From Nitrospirota bacterium (GTDB lineage Bacteria; Nitrospirota; Nitrospiria; Nitrospirales; Nitrospiraceae): 64,000 nt of DNA. Below the pieces are notes generated by a model. That model searched no databases. It was not told the DNA's origin and worked only from the letters and a program-made list of their open reading frames with translations. Shown here piece by piece: positions 1-8,710 of the stretch; the first letter of the stretch is position 1, and every line of letters starts with the position of its first letter. A program made the position numbers and the translations under genes. The DNA is taken from positions 1-64,000 of the forward strand of contig SCVN01000020.1 in NCBI GenBank assembly GCA_004296885.1, written 5' to 3'.

Positions 1-156
1 CCGAAGGAATGCTTGATCCGCATCACGAAGGCGGAAGACGGCGGCATCGGGGCGCGCGGTCCATGGGAGCCGGTGCGCACGGGCTTTACCCCGGCGCAGG
101 AGAACGAGTTCATGATCAAGTGGCTCAAGGGCGAGCACATCAAGATCAAGGTGTAA
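1..156 (+). CDS. nxrA: Nitrite oxidoreductase alpha subunit, C-terminal end (partial)
   Basis: The window opens inside a reading frame in phase 1 that runs 51 codons to a TAA. The tail ends in EHIKIKV and is rich in Lys and Glu. The catalytic Mo-bisMGD and FeS parts lie outside the window, so the identification rests mainly on position: it ends 60 bases before a clear nxrB, the fixed nxrA-nxrB order of Nitrospira. NxrA is the molybdopterin subunit that oxidises nitrite to nitrate on the periplasmic side. Nothing in the visible piece contradicts this, but the piece alone would not prove it. Confidence 0.8.
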   Translation, partial: PKECLIRITKAEDGGIGARGPWEPVRTGFTPAQENEFMIKWLKGEHIKIKV

Positions 157-216
157 CCCGAGCGCCCACTCGTTCGCGCATGGCGATTAACCGATTGCAA
201 TTGGAGGAGTACAACA

Positions 217-1506
217 ATGCCGGAAGTCTATAACTGGCAACTGGGACGGAAGATGCTGTATCCCTACGAGGAGCGGCATCCGAAGTGGCAGTTCGCCTTC
301 GTGTTCAACATCAACCGGTGCTTGGCGTGCCAGACCTGTTCGATGGCCGACAAGTCCACCTGGCTCTTCAGCAAGGGCCAGGAATACATGTGGTGGAACA
401 ACGTGGAGACCAAGCCCTACGGCGGGTATCCCCAGTTCTACGACGTGAAGATCACGCAGTTGATCGAGCAAGTGAACCCGGGCGGCCAGGTGTGGAACGT
501 GCGGGTCGGCCGCAAGCACCATGCGCCGTATGGGGTGTTTGAAGGGATGACCATTTTCGACGCCGGGGCCAAGATCGGCCAGGCGGCGATCGGCTACATC
601 CCCACGGACCAGGAGTGGCGGTTCGTGAACATCTACGAGGACACGGCCACGTCGATGCGCGCCATCGTGGAAGGCGTCGACAAGACCGGGTTCTCGCGCG
701 ATGAACCGTGGAAGTTGCAGGGCAGCAGCCTGCCGGAGCATGAGACGTTCTTCTTCTATCTCCAGCGGATCTGCAACCACTGCACCTATCCGGGCTGTCT
801 GGCCGCCTGTCCGCGCAAGGCCATCTACAAGCGGCCGGAGGACGGGATCGTGCTGATCGACCAGAACCGGTGCCGCGGGTACAAGAAGTGCGTCGAGCAG
901 TGCCCGTTCAAGAAGCCGATGTATCGGGGCACGACGCGCGTCAGCGAGAAGTGCATCGCCTGCTACCCGCGCATCGAGGGCAAGGACCCGCTGACCGGCG
1001 GCGAGCCCATGGAGACGCGGTGTATGTCGGCCTGCGTGGGCAAGATCCGCATGCAGTCGCTGGTGCGGATCGGCGAGGACGGCCTCTGGGCCGAAGATCG
1101 CTGGCATCCCCTGTACTTCGCCATCCGGGTGGAGCAGGTGGCGCTGCCCTTGTACCCGCAATGGGGCACCGAGCCCAACGGGTATTACATTCCGCCGCGG
1201 TGGGCGCCGCGGGGCTATGCCCGGCAGATGTTCGGCCCGGGCGTGGACAACGCCATCGAGAAGTTCCTGGTGCCGAGCCGGGAGCTGTTGGCGGTGTTCC
1301 AGCTGTGGCGCGCCAGCCAGCAGATCATCTTCCGGTACGACGTGATTCCGGGCCCGAAGGTGTTCGAAACCCAGATCCACGGGAAGCGGTTCGAGATGTA
1401 CAACGATACCGTGCTGGGCTTCAACAAGTCGGGGAAGGAAGTCGCCCGTATCCAGGTCGAAGAGCCGATCTACATTCGGCCGGCCGAGCGCGTGAACTGG
1501 CTGTAA
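217..1506 (+). CDS. nxrB: Nitrite oxidoreductase beta subunit (NxrB)
   Basis: This 429-residue iron-sulfur electron-transfer subunit passes electrons from NxrA to the haem b gamma subunit. Four Cys groups are visible: C35/C38/C41, then C186/C189/C194/C198, then C219/C225/C229, and C246/C249/C269/C273. In the third group Tyr222 sits where 4Fe4S proteins have Cys (NarH has Trp), as expected for a 3Fe4S centre. In the first group the fourth Cys seen in NarH-type proteins is Asp45. The run CLACQTCSMADKSTW is typical of Nitrospira NxrB. There is no signal peptide, so export would be with NxrA through Tat. A good Shine-Dalgarno (TTGGAGGAG) precedes the ATG. It is co-transcribed with nxrA. Confidence 0.97.
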   Translation: MPEVYNWQLGRKMLYPYEERHPKWQFAFVFNINRCLACQTCSMADKSTWLFSKGQEYMWWNNVETKPYGGYPQFYDVKITQLIEQVNPGGQVWNVRVGRKHHAPYGVFEGMTIFDAGAKIGQAAIGYIPTDQEWRFVNIYEDTATSMRAIVEGVDKTGFSRDEPWKLQGSSLPEHETFFFYLQRICNHCTYPGCLAACPRKAIYKRPEDGIVLIDQNRCRGYKKCVEQCPFKKPMYRGTTRVSEKCIACYPRIEGKDPLTGGEPMETRCMSACVGKIRMQSLVRIGEDGLWAEDRWHPLYFAIRVEQVALPLYPQWGTEPNGYYIPPRWAPRGYARQMFGPGVDNAIEKFLVPSRELLAVFQLWRASQQIIFRYDVIPGPKVFETQIHGKRFEMYNDTVLGFNKSGKEVARIQVEEPIYIRPAERVNWL

Positions 1507-1587
1507 TCCTACGCCAGGTCGCGAGGACGTGAGTCACGGAGGGGCGTCGCACCGGCACAGGCGGCGTCCCTCCGGCTCGCTGAGGAG

Positions 1588-1616
1588 GGGGCGGGAGGCC
1601 TCCCCGCCCCTTACCT
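1588..1616 (+). terminator. GC-rich hairpin after nxrB, possible terminator
   Basis: GGGGCGGGAGG is followed at once by CCTCCCCGCCCC, giving a very stable stem with one bulged C. Only a short TT follows, so the U-tract is poor. It lies 82 bases after the nxrB stop and could end the nxrAB transcript or protect its 3' end. Confidence 0.4.
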
Positions 1617-1675
1617 CGTCCCTTCCCACATCATCCTGATACACAGCCGTTCCGCTCCCTCGGGACGAGAGTAAG

Positions 1676-2527
1676 GTGGTGTCTATCCCTTCACCCATCC
1701 GCCTCAGGCTGCCAGGCTGGCGGCGCATCGTGATCAGCTTGCTGGTGATCGGCTTGGGGCTGTTGAGCGCCCAGGCCTTGCAGCGGATCGACCAGGATCT
1801 GCGGGTTATATACACCGAGTACACGCTGGCGGCCACGGACTTGGCTCATGTCCTGGCCGATGTCATGCGCTATCGGACGACCATCATCCGGGCCCTGGAA
1901 GCTCCCAGCCAGCGGGATTTTGAGCGCCTCACCGTGTCGCTTCCGGATCAACGGGTTCGCATTCTGTCCGCGGTGGACCGTTTCGCCGCCGCTGGTTTAC
2001 GCGTGTCGCACGGCGGGCGCAGCGAAAGCCAGGATGTCCAGGCCGTGCGGGTCAGCCTCGATGCCTATTTTTCCGCTGCCGATCAGACCTTGCGGCTGCT
2101 CCGCCAGGTTTGGCGCGCCGACTCCCCGCAAGAGGCGGCCAAACTGCGCAATGAGGCCGAACGGCATGCGGCCGACAATGCCGGCGCGAAGTTGGTTGAA
2201 GTGACACTGGCGTTGGATCGTCTTCTGGAGACCGTGGCCGATGTGGGAAAAGATTTGCGCGGAGAGGGGATGGGCATGGTTCGAATGACCAGCCTGGCCC
2301 TTCTGATCGGAAGTTTTCTGGTCGCCACGCTGAATCTGCTGATGAATAGGCCGCAGACGAATCTGATTCCTGTCCAGGCCACTCCGTTCGGTCCATCAAC
2401 GAATCTGGCTTCTGCCGGGATGGGTACGGGCACGGGCACCCACAGCCTGCTGCCGGATGTGCGCGTCCCAGAACCTCCTCAAAGAGAAAAAGAAGAACAA
2501 TCCTCGTCAGGCTCAGCGACTGCTTAA
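1676..2527 (+). CDS. Membrane protein with periplasmic helical (4HB-like) sensor region, no output domain
   Basis: This 283-residue protein has a membrane span at about residues 16-34, a long helical periplasmic region (about 38-195) and a second span near 201-223. A low-complexity cytoplasmic tail rich in Pro, Gly and Ser follows. The layout matches the ligand-binding four-helix bundle of chemoreceptors and histidine kinases, but no HAMP, kinase, GGDEF or MCP signalling domain follows. It could work by protein-protein contact. The start is GTG (a second GTG follows directly), and the Shine-Dalgarno is weak. Position directly after nxrB suggests a link to nitrite oxidation, which is inference. 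No family name can be given with confidence. Confidence 0.7.
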   Translation: MVSIPSPIRLRLPGWRRIVISLLVIGLGLLSAQALQRIDQDLRVIYTEYTLAATDLAHVLADVMRYRTTIIRALEAPSQRDFERLTVSLPDQRVRILSAVDRFAAAGLRVSHGGRSESQDVQAVRVSLDAYFSAADQTLRLLRQVWRADSPQEAAKLRNEAERHAADNAGAKLVEVTLALDRLLETVADVGKDLRGEGMGMVRMTSLALLIGSFLVATLNLLMNRPQTNLIPVQATPFGPSTNLASAGMGTGTGTHSLLPDVRVPEPPQREKEEQSSSGSATA

Positions 2528-2623
2528 CCTCCAGCGGTACCGGCCGCGCCTTCTGTCGTTATTCTGTTGTTATAGTGGGGGCGGTCGGGTCATTCCCAAT
2601 TTTTTCAGCCGAGACAATGGGGG

Positions 2624-2652
2624 TTGACAGAGAAAGTCGACTTGAGTATCTT
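2624..2652 (+). promoter_or_regulatory. Sigma-70-type promoter of the multicopper oxidase gene
   Basis: A perfect TTGACA (2624-2629) is followed after 17 bases by TATCTT (2647-2652). It lies about 140 bases upstream of the multicopper oxidase start codon, in the 267-base gap 2528-2794, where I see no other gene. The long leader has no recognisable riboswitch. Confidence 0.6.
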
Positions 2653-2794
2653 TGGGCCTTCTCGCGAGCCTCGAGAGGCGCGCGCTTGGTGTATCTGGGT
2701 CAATCCGGAGATCCTTTCCACAACCTGCCAGAGTATTTCTATATGTAACCGTCAGGGTCATTCATCAGTCGTATTCTAGTAAGGAGGCCGGTCC

Positions 2795-5700
2795 ATGTAC
2801 CATTCCACATTCTCACTGCACAGTTTTGTTCGCACGCTCGGCTTGATGGCCGGCGGCGCCCTTCTGTGGCTGCCGCTGTCCGCCTCGGCTGAGTCCGCCT
2901 CGTCCCACGAGGGGCACGCCACCGTCCAGCAGACCGCCATGTCGCACCAGACGCCGGCCTGGGCCGAAAAGCTCAAGGGCCAGACCATCGTGGAAGACAC
3001 GATGTCGGGGCGCGCGGAGCGGTCCGCACAGGTTGAGCAGCAGCATCAGCGGATCATGGACCATATGAACCAGGATCCGCAGGTGCAGGGCGTCAACACG
3101 GGCATGTTCAACACCACGTCCATGCTGCACCAGTATGGAGCCGGCGGCCAGGACCTGCTGCTGGTGTCGGATCCCCGTGTGGAACCGGTGTCGATGAATG
3201 CGGGCGGCAAGTGCCCCGCCAGCGCGCCGGTGAAATCCTACGACGTCTCGGCGATCAACGTCGAGATCACCCTGAACCAGTGGCTGGATTTCTATCCCGG
3301 CTACATGTATGCGCTGACCGAGAACCTCGACAAAGTGCGCGAAGAAGAGGCCAAGAACAAGGCGGCGCGCGAGAAGGAAGGGTGGGATCCTGGTGCGGTG
3401 CTTCCCGGCATCCAGGCCCAGTGGATCCAGCCCCTCGTGATCCGCGGCAACCAGGGCGACTGCGTCAAGATCACCTTGCAGAACAAGCTGGAGGGCGGCG
3501 AGGAAGTCAGCCTCCATATCCACGGGTCCAGCACGGTCATCAGCGCCACCGGCAAGCCGGCGACAACGACCAACCCGGACACGGCCGTGGCGAAAGACAA
3601 GAGCGTGGAGATGGAGTGGTACATCCACCCCAGCACGCAGGAGGGTGGTCGCCAGTTCCATACCTACAGCAACGATCGGGAACTGACCGTGATGGGCCTG
3701 TTCGGGGTCTTCGTGGTTGAGCCGAAGGGCTCCGAATACCTGGAGCCGCTCGGCACCGGCGATCCGACTCCCGCCCGGAGCGGCTGGCAGGTAATCATCA
3801 AGAACGGCAGCGGTCCGGACTTCCGCGAGTTCGCGCTGATCTATCATGAGGTGGGAGACGAGGCGTTCCGTCCGGTGAACAAGAAGGGCGACTTCCTCCC
3901 GCAGCGCGACCCGCTGACCGACGCTTACCGTCCGGGAGGCCGTGCGATCAACTATCGCAGCGAGCCGTTCGGCATCAACAACATGCACGTGCAGCACGAG
4001 TACTTCGGGTTCGAGGACGAGTCGATGGGCTACAGCTCCTATACCTTCGGCGATCCGTCCCCGACGATTCCCCGGTCCTACATGGGCGATCCGGCCAAGT
4101 TCCGCCTGGTTCACGGCGGGTCCGAGGTGTTCCACTCGCACCATCCCCATGGGGGCACCATCCGCTGGCCGCGCAGCCCGCGGGCCATCGACGACATGAA
4201 CCTCTGGGCCACGGCCACCAACGGACCGGTGAAGTATCCGGTCATCCGGCACAAGACGGACCGGGTGGACGTGGAAGTGATCGGGCCGTCCGAGGCGCTG
4301 GACCTGGAGACCGAGTGCGGCTCCGGGCTCTGTCAGCAGTTGGCAGGCGACTTCCTGTTCCACTGCCACGTGGCGCACCACTATGTGGCCGGCATGTGGG
4401 GCTACTGGCGCGTGTACAACACGATGCAGGTGGGCGAGTACCGGAACGACACGATGCCGGACCTGCGCGAGCTGCCGGATCGCAAGGGCCGGATGAAACT
4501 CCCGGTCACGTCCGATCAGCTGGTCGGCAAGACCGTGGACTGGTTCGGCAAGACCTTCAAGATCGTCGAGAAGGGCAAGAGCGATTGGAAGTCCAACCCG
4601 GCCGTGATCACCATCAAGGACTGGGTCGAGATGCAATTGCCCCCGCGAGGGAAGCCCGGCCACAAGGACGACGAGAAGGGCCAGATCGTGTCCTACGATG
4701 CGACCGTGTTGGATTGGACCTGGGAAGGCAATCGTGCGTTGAGCGAGAAGGAAAGCACGATCGACAATCCCAAGTACAAGTCCAGCCATCCCGGCAAGCG
4801 GCATCCGATCACGTTCGAGCCGACGACCGGAAAGGTCGCCTGGCCGCATCTGACGCCGCACTTCGGGAAGCGCGTGATGTTCTCGCCGAATCACGTGGGG
4901 GCCCCCTGGCTGGAGATGATCCGTCGGGATGCCAACGGTGAGGAGAGCACGGAGCAGGCTGCGCCGGGCGAGAACGGGGTCTGGAGCCTCTGTCCGGAGA
5001 ACGCGGGCCGGAAGAACTACAACGTGCACTTCATCAAGTTGCCGATCAAGATCGCCAAAGCGCAGGGCAAGGAGCCGGCGGTGGTCGATCCCAACGGCTT
5101 GATCTATGTGCTCCATGAGGAAGAAGAAGCGATTCGCAAGAACGATGACCTCAAGTATCCGTTGGTCGTCCGCGGCAACATCTATGATTGCGTGGATTGG
5201 ACGTTGACCAGCGAGTGGGACGATGACGACTACACGAACTTCCAGTCGTCCAAGATCAACACCCACTGGCACTTCCTGCAGTTCGACAACCAGGCGTCGG
5301 ACGGCGTGATCACCGGCTTCTCCTATGAACAGTCGGTGCGTCCGTTTACGATGCTGGAGAAAAAGAACAAGAAGGGGCTGCCCCCGCCGATGAACACGGT
5401 GCTGACCGCGGCGGCCAAGAAGGGCGCGACCAGCCTGTCGGTCAAGAACGCGGCCCAGTATCATGTGGGAACCGACATTTTGGTCGGGGCTGATAATGTG
5501 AAGGGGAACGAAGTTTCCCGGATCAAGGCGATCAGCGGCAACACGATCACCCTGACCAAGGGTCTGCGGAACGATCACCCGGCGAACGACATTGTGACGG
5601 TCGAGTTCGTCCGGCAACGGTTCTGGGTGGATGCGGACGTGGGGACGGTGTTCTGGCACGACCACGCGTTCGGCGCCACGACCTGGCCGCACGGCGGGTT

Positions 5701-7669
5701 CGGGACATTCATCGCCGAGCCGGTCGGTTCGACCTACCATGACCCGAAGACCGGCAAGCTGATCCGGAGCGGCCCGATCGCGGACATCCGGACCGTCGAA
5801 CCGGTGGGCTACGGCGTGAACGGCAGCTTCCGGGAGTTGATGGTGCAAGTGCACGATACGGTGCCGCACACGGTGAACATCGTGACCGCGGGGAATCCGC
5901 CAGGCCAGCCGATCGAGGTGGCGCTGGAAGCGGGCAAGACCGTGTCGTTCATGATGCCGGAGAAGATCTACATGACGCCGATGCCGTTCCTGAACGGCGG
6001 CACGCACACGACCGGAAGCGGCTTGAACTTCAGGGCCAGCCCGATCGCGCAGCGGTTGGCGACCAATCCCGAATCGTCGCAGATTTTCAACAGCGCCATC
6101 CACGGCGATCCCTATACCCCGTTGTTGCGGGCGTATACGGGGGACACGATGGTGTTCCGGCTGTTGCATACCCTCATGAACGAGACGATGACCTGGACCC
6201 TCTCCGGCCATACGTTCTTGTCGGAGCGGTATGCGGGCGATGCCAACAGGAAGTATTCGATGCATATCGGGATCGCCGAACGGTACGACCTGGTGGTGCC
6301 GCAGGCCGGCGGCCCGCGGCTGCAGGCCGGCGATTACATCCACTTCAACGGCCGGTCCTCCAAGTTCTCCGAGGGCGGCTGGGGCATCGTGCGTGTGTAT
6401 GACAAGGAACAGCAGGACCTGCAGAGGTTGCCGGCCGGCTATTCGGGCCGGAACGAGATCCCGGCGGCGAAGCCGGTCTGCCCGGCCGATGCGCCGGTGA
6501 AGAGCTTCAACGTCGTGGCCATGGACTATCCGTCCATGAAGTTCAACCCGAATGCGCCCGAGGCGATCGAGGTGGACTTCGAACGGAAGATCCAGATCTC
6601 GAATCCCGACGCCAAGATCTACGCGTTGGAAGAGGACGTTACAAAGGTGGCGGGGGGCATGCAACCCATGCCGTTGACCATCCGCGCGAACGTCGGCGAC
6701 TGTATCAAGGTGAACCTGAAGAACAACATGAAGGCGAGCCGTGCGTCCTTCTCGGCCATCGGCTTGGCCTTCGACCCGAAGGATTCCCTCGGGGCCAACG
6801 TGGGGAACAACGCCGGAGATCAGACGATCGCGGCGGGCGAGAGCCGGACCTACACCTACTATGCCGATCCTTTCCTGGGAGAGGCGACCTCGATTGTGTG
6901 GGACTGGGGCAATGTGATGGTGAACCCGCGCAACGGGCTGTTTGGCGCGGTAGTCATCGGGCCGAAGGGGTCCAAGTACCGCGATCCCAAGACCGGCGCC
7001 GATATTACGACCAAGAACAGCTGGGCAGCCGACGTGATCGTGGACCGCACGATTCCCGGCAACGAAACCCGGCACAACTACCGGGACGTGGCGCTGTTCT
7101 TCCAGGATGAGGACAACATCATCGGCACCAGCTTCATGCCCTATGTGCAGAACGTGGCCGGCTTGACCGGCGTCAATTACCGGTCCGAGCCGTACAAGTA
7201 TCGTGAAGAACAGGGCTGTTCGTTGGGCAAGGTCTTCCAGCCGTGCAAGGTGGACAAACCCGAGGATCCCGTGACGCCCATTATCCAGGCGCACGCGGGC
7301 GACCCGGTTCGGATTCACATCTTGGGCGCCAATAACGAACAGAACGGGATGTTTAGCGTCGAAAAGCATGAGTGGCCGATCGAGCCCTTCATGCGCGGGG
7401 CCGACCAGATCAGTGTGGTCGAGTTCTCCGGCTCGGAAGCGATCGATGCCTACATCCCATCGGCCGGCGGGCCTGCCCGGATGGCCGGTGATTATGTGTA
7501 CAGCAACCAGCGGCTGCCGTACTCGCAGTCCGGTCAGTGGGGTTACCTGCGGGTACTCCCGTTCGGCGACCAACGGATCCTTCCGTTGGCTGGTGCGGCG
7601 GCGGGCGTGAAGAGCGCGCAGCAGGAAGAGCCGGCCCAGGCGCAGGCCATTCCCGTGGCGGCGAAGTAA
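2795..7669 (+). CDS. Giant secreted multicopper oxidase with three cupredoxin modules
   Basis: This 1624-residue protein has a Sec signal peptide ending near ALA/ASA at residue 32. Three homologous modules start near residues 147, 740 and 1235; each begins with a K-x-[YF]-x-V strand and continues to a PL-x-[IV]-R-x-N-x-GDC-like block. Module 1 holds HIHG at 241, H289, the HSHHPHG run (447-452) and a full type-1/type-3 copper motif HCHxxxHxxxxM (C524, H529, M534). Module 2 has HWH (824) and HDH (955) with H966 but no HCH motif. Module 3 shows no copper ligands. It is probably a periplasmic or outer-surface oxidase; the substrate (metal ion, nitrogen compound or other) is unknown. The Shine-Dalgarno AAGGAGG is strong. 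It has its own promoter and terminator. Its size is about three times that of a laccase. Confidence 0.85.
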   Translation: MYHSTFSLHSFVRTLGLMAGGALLWLPLSASAESASSHEGHATVQQTAMSHQTPAWAEKLKGQTIVEDTMSGRAERSAQVEQQHQRIMDHMNQDPQVQGVNTGMFNTTSMLHQYGAGGQDLLLVSDPRVEPVSMNAGGKCPASAPVKSYDVSAINVEITLNQWLDFYPGYMYALTENLDKVREEEAKNKAAREKEGWDPGAVLPGIQAQWIQPLVIRGNQGDCVKITLQNKLEGGEEVSLHIHGSSTVISATGKPATTTNPDTAVAKDKSVEMEWYIHPSTQEGGRQFHTYSNDRELTVMGLFGVFVVEPKGSEYLEPLGTGDPTPARSGWQVIIKNGSGPDFREFALIYHEVGDEAFRPVNKKGDFLPQRDPLTDAYRPGGRAINYRSEPFGINNMHVQHEYFGFEDESMGYSSYTFGDPSPTIPRSYMGDPAKFRLVHGGSEVFHSHHPHGGTIRWPRSPRAIDDMNLWATATNGPVKYPVIRHKTDRVDVEVIGPSEALDLETECGSGLCQQLAGDFLFHCHVAHHYVAGMWGYWRVYNTMQVGEYRNDTMPDLRELPDRKGRMKLPVTSDQLVGKTVDWFGKTFKIVEKGKSDWKSNPAVITIKDWVEMQLPPRGKPGHKDDEKGQIVSYDATVLDWTWEGNRALSEKESTIDNPKYKSSHPGKRHPITFEPTTGKVAWPHLTPHFGKRVMFSPNHVGAPWLEMIRRDANGEESTEQAAPGENGVWSLCPENAGRKNYNVHFIKLPIKIAKAQGKEPAVVDPNGLIYVLHEEEEAIRKNDDLKYPLVVRGNIYDCVDWTLTSEWDDDDYTNFQSSKINTHWHFLQFDNQASDGVITGFSYEQSVRPFTMLEKKNKKGLPPPMNTVLTAAAKKGATSLSVKNAAQYHVGTDILVGADNVKGNEVSRIKAISGNTITLTKGLRNDHPANDIVTVEFVRQRFWVDADVGTVFWHDHAFGATTWPHGGFGTFIAEPVGSTYHDPKTGKLIRSGPIADIRTVEPVGYGVNGSFRELMVQVHDTVPHTVNIVTAGNPPGQPIEVALEAGKTVSFMMPEKIYMTPMPFLNGGTHTTGSGLNFRASPIAQRLATNPESSQIFNSAIHGDPYTPLLRAYTGDTMVFRLLHTLMNETMTWTLSGHTFLSERYAGDANRKYSMHIGIAERYDLVVPQAGGPRLQAGDYIHFNGRSSKFSEGGWGIVRVYDKEQQDLQRLPAGYSGRNEIPAAKPVCPADAPVKSFNVVAMDYPSMKFNPNAPEAIEVDFERKIQISNPDAKIYALEEDVTKVAGGMQPMPLTIRANVGDCIKVNLKNNMKASRASFSAIGLAFDPKDSLGANVGNNAGDQTIAAGESRTYTYYADPFLGEATSIVWDWGNVMVNPRNGLFGAVVIGPKGSKYRDPKTGADITTKNSWAADVIVDRTIPGNETRHNYRDVALFFQDEDNIIGTSFMPYVQNVAGLTGVNYRSEPYKYREEQGCSLGKVFQPCKVDKPEDPVTPIIQAHAGDPVRIHILGANNEQNGMFSVEKHEWPIEPFMRGADQISVVEFSGSEAIDAYIPSAGGPARMAGDYVYSNQRLPYSQSGQWGYLRVLPFGDQRILPLAGAAAGVKSAQQEEPAQAQAIPVAAK

Positions 7670-7705
7670 CTCGGCCCCACGCGCTCGTTTGGACAGTTGA
7701 GCCTG

Positions 7706-7737
7706 AGGGGGAGCCGATGAGGCTCCCCCTTTTTTTT
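7706..7737 (+). terminator. Rho-independent terminator after the multicopper oxidase
   Basis: AGGGGGAGCC, loop GATGA, GGCTCCCCCT, then eight T. The 10-bp stem is perfect and ends the transcript 37 bases after the stop codon. Confidence 0.93.
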
Positions 7738-7799
7738 GTCCGACTCTTCGGTTAGGATGAGCCACCTGTCCGTCAATCATTCAGTCATACGGAGGCAGG

Positions 7800-8705
7800 A
7801 TGAATCGGTTTGCGATCACACTGTGCTTCGCGCTGTTCCTGGCATCGCCGGTCTTGGCGTATGACGTCGTCGAGGTCAAAGAGGGAGGGACGGTTGCGGG
7901 CCGGGTGACGTTGGATGGGCGGGTCCCGGCCCCCAAGGGCTACAATCTCGTCATCTATCCTGACCCCCAGTATTGCGGCCGGATTTCGAACGGGAATGGC
8001 TGGCGTCTGCTCTATGATTTCTCGGTGGATGGTGCGCACGGGCTGAAAGACACCGTCGTCATGCTCGAAGGGATTTCAGCCGGGAAGGCATTCGATGTTT
8101 CGGTGCCCCATGTCGAGGCGCGGGATTGTCGATTCATGCCCTTTGTGACGGTTGTGCGTGACGGTCATGCCGTCGAAGTCGTGAATATGGATCCGGTCAT
8201 GCACGATGTCCAGGCCTACGAAAACTCGCCGCTCCAGGGTGCGCGTGTTCTGTTCAACCAGCCCTTGCCGATGAATTTCCATCACAAGCGCGGGGACTTG
8301 CACGCGTCGCACCAGCACGAACTAGGCAAGTCCCTGCTGGGTCCCATCTACCTCAGCAAAGGGCGGCGGATGTTCGTCATGCAGTGTGGATTCCATCCCT
8401 ACATGGAAAGTTGGGCCGTCGCCATCGACAATCCTTACTATGCCATCACCGACACGTCCGGTTCGTTCACATTGACTGACGTTCCGCCCGGTACGTACCG
8501 GCTTGTGGCCTGGCATCCCCAGGCAGGCCTCATGTCCGCTCAACTGGTGATGGTGGAGCCGAACGGGATCGTGAACGCGTCCTTGTTCATGAAGGCCCCC
8601 GTCGGTCGCCGTACGGCGCATGAAGTGGTCGAAAACCCTCGCTTCGGCCCGGGCGTACTCGGTTATCCGCTCGACATTATCCCTCTCGTGGAGCGTCAGC
8701 AGTAA
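7800..8705 (+). CDS. Periplasmic cupredoxin-like copper protein with C-terminal carboxypeptidase-regulatory-like domain
   Basis: This 301-residue protein has a Sec signal peptide cleaved after PVLA (residue 20). A beta-sandwich opening with a GTVAGRVTLDG strand is followed by a region carrying blue-copper ligands: H135 (VMHDV) and C196-x2-H199-x2-M202, the His/Cys/His/Met order of type-1 copper sites. The C-terminal stretch SGSFTLTDVPPGTYRLVAW is typical of carboxypeptidase-regulatory-like domains. It could shuttle electrons or bind copper in the periplasm. The Shine-Dalgarno CGGAGG is clear. It is related to the protein at 10402, with similar length, signal peptide, copper motif and tail domain. 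The gene for a HEAT protein follows within 6 bases. Confidence 0.8.
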   Translation: MNRFAITLCFALFLASPVLAYDVVEVKEGGTVAGRVTLDGRVPAPKGYNLVIYPDPQYCGRISNGNGWRLLYDFSVDGAHGLKDTVVMLEGISAGKAFDVSVPHVEARDCRFMPFVTVVRDGHAVEVVNMDPVMHDVQAYENSPLQGARVLFNQPLPMNFHHKRGDLHASHQHELGKSLLGPIYLSKGRRMFVMQCGFHPYMESWAVAIDNPYYAITDTSGSFTLTDVPPGTYRLVAWHPQAGLMSAQLVMVEPNGIVNASLFMKAPVGRRTAHEVVENPRFGPGVLGYPLDIIPLVERQQ

Positions 8706-8710
8706 GATTG

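Noticed and set aside
187-1380. Long open frame on the minus strand opposite nxrB (397 codons)
   Set aside because: It mirrors the codon bias of nxrB, has no family signature and no ribosome site; it is typical for GC-rich genes.
2813-7780. 1655-codon minus-strand frame opposite the multicopper oxidase
   Set aside because: Its composition is His/Arg/Leu/Gly-rich, as expected from the complement of the real gene, and it runs through the terminator.
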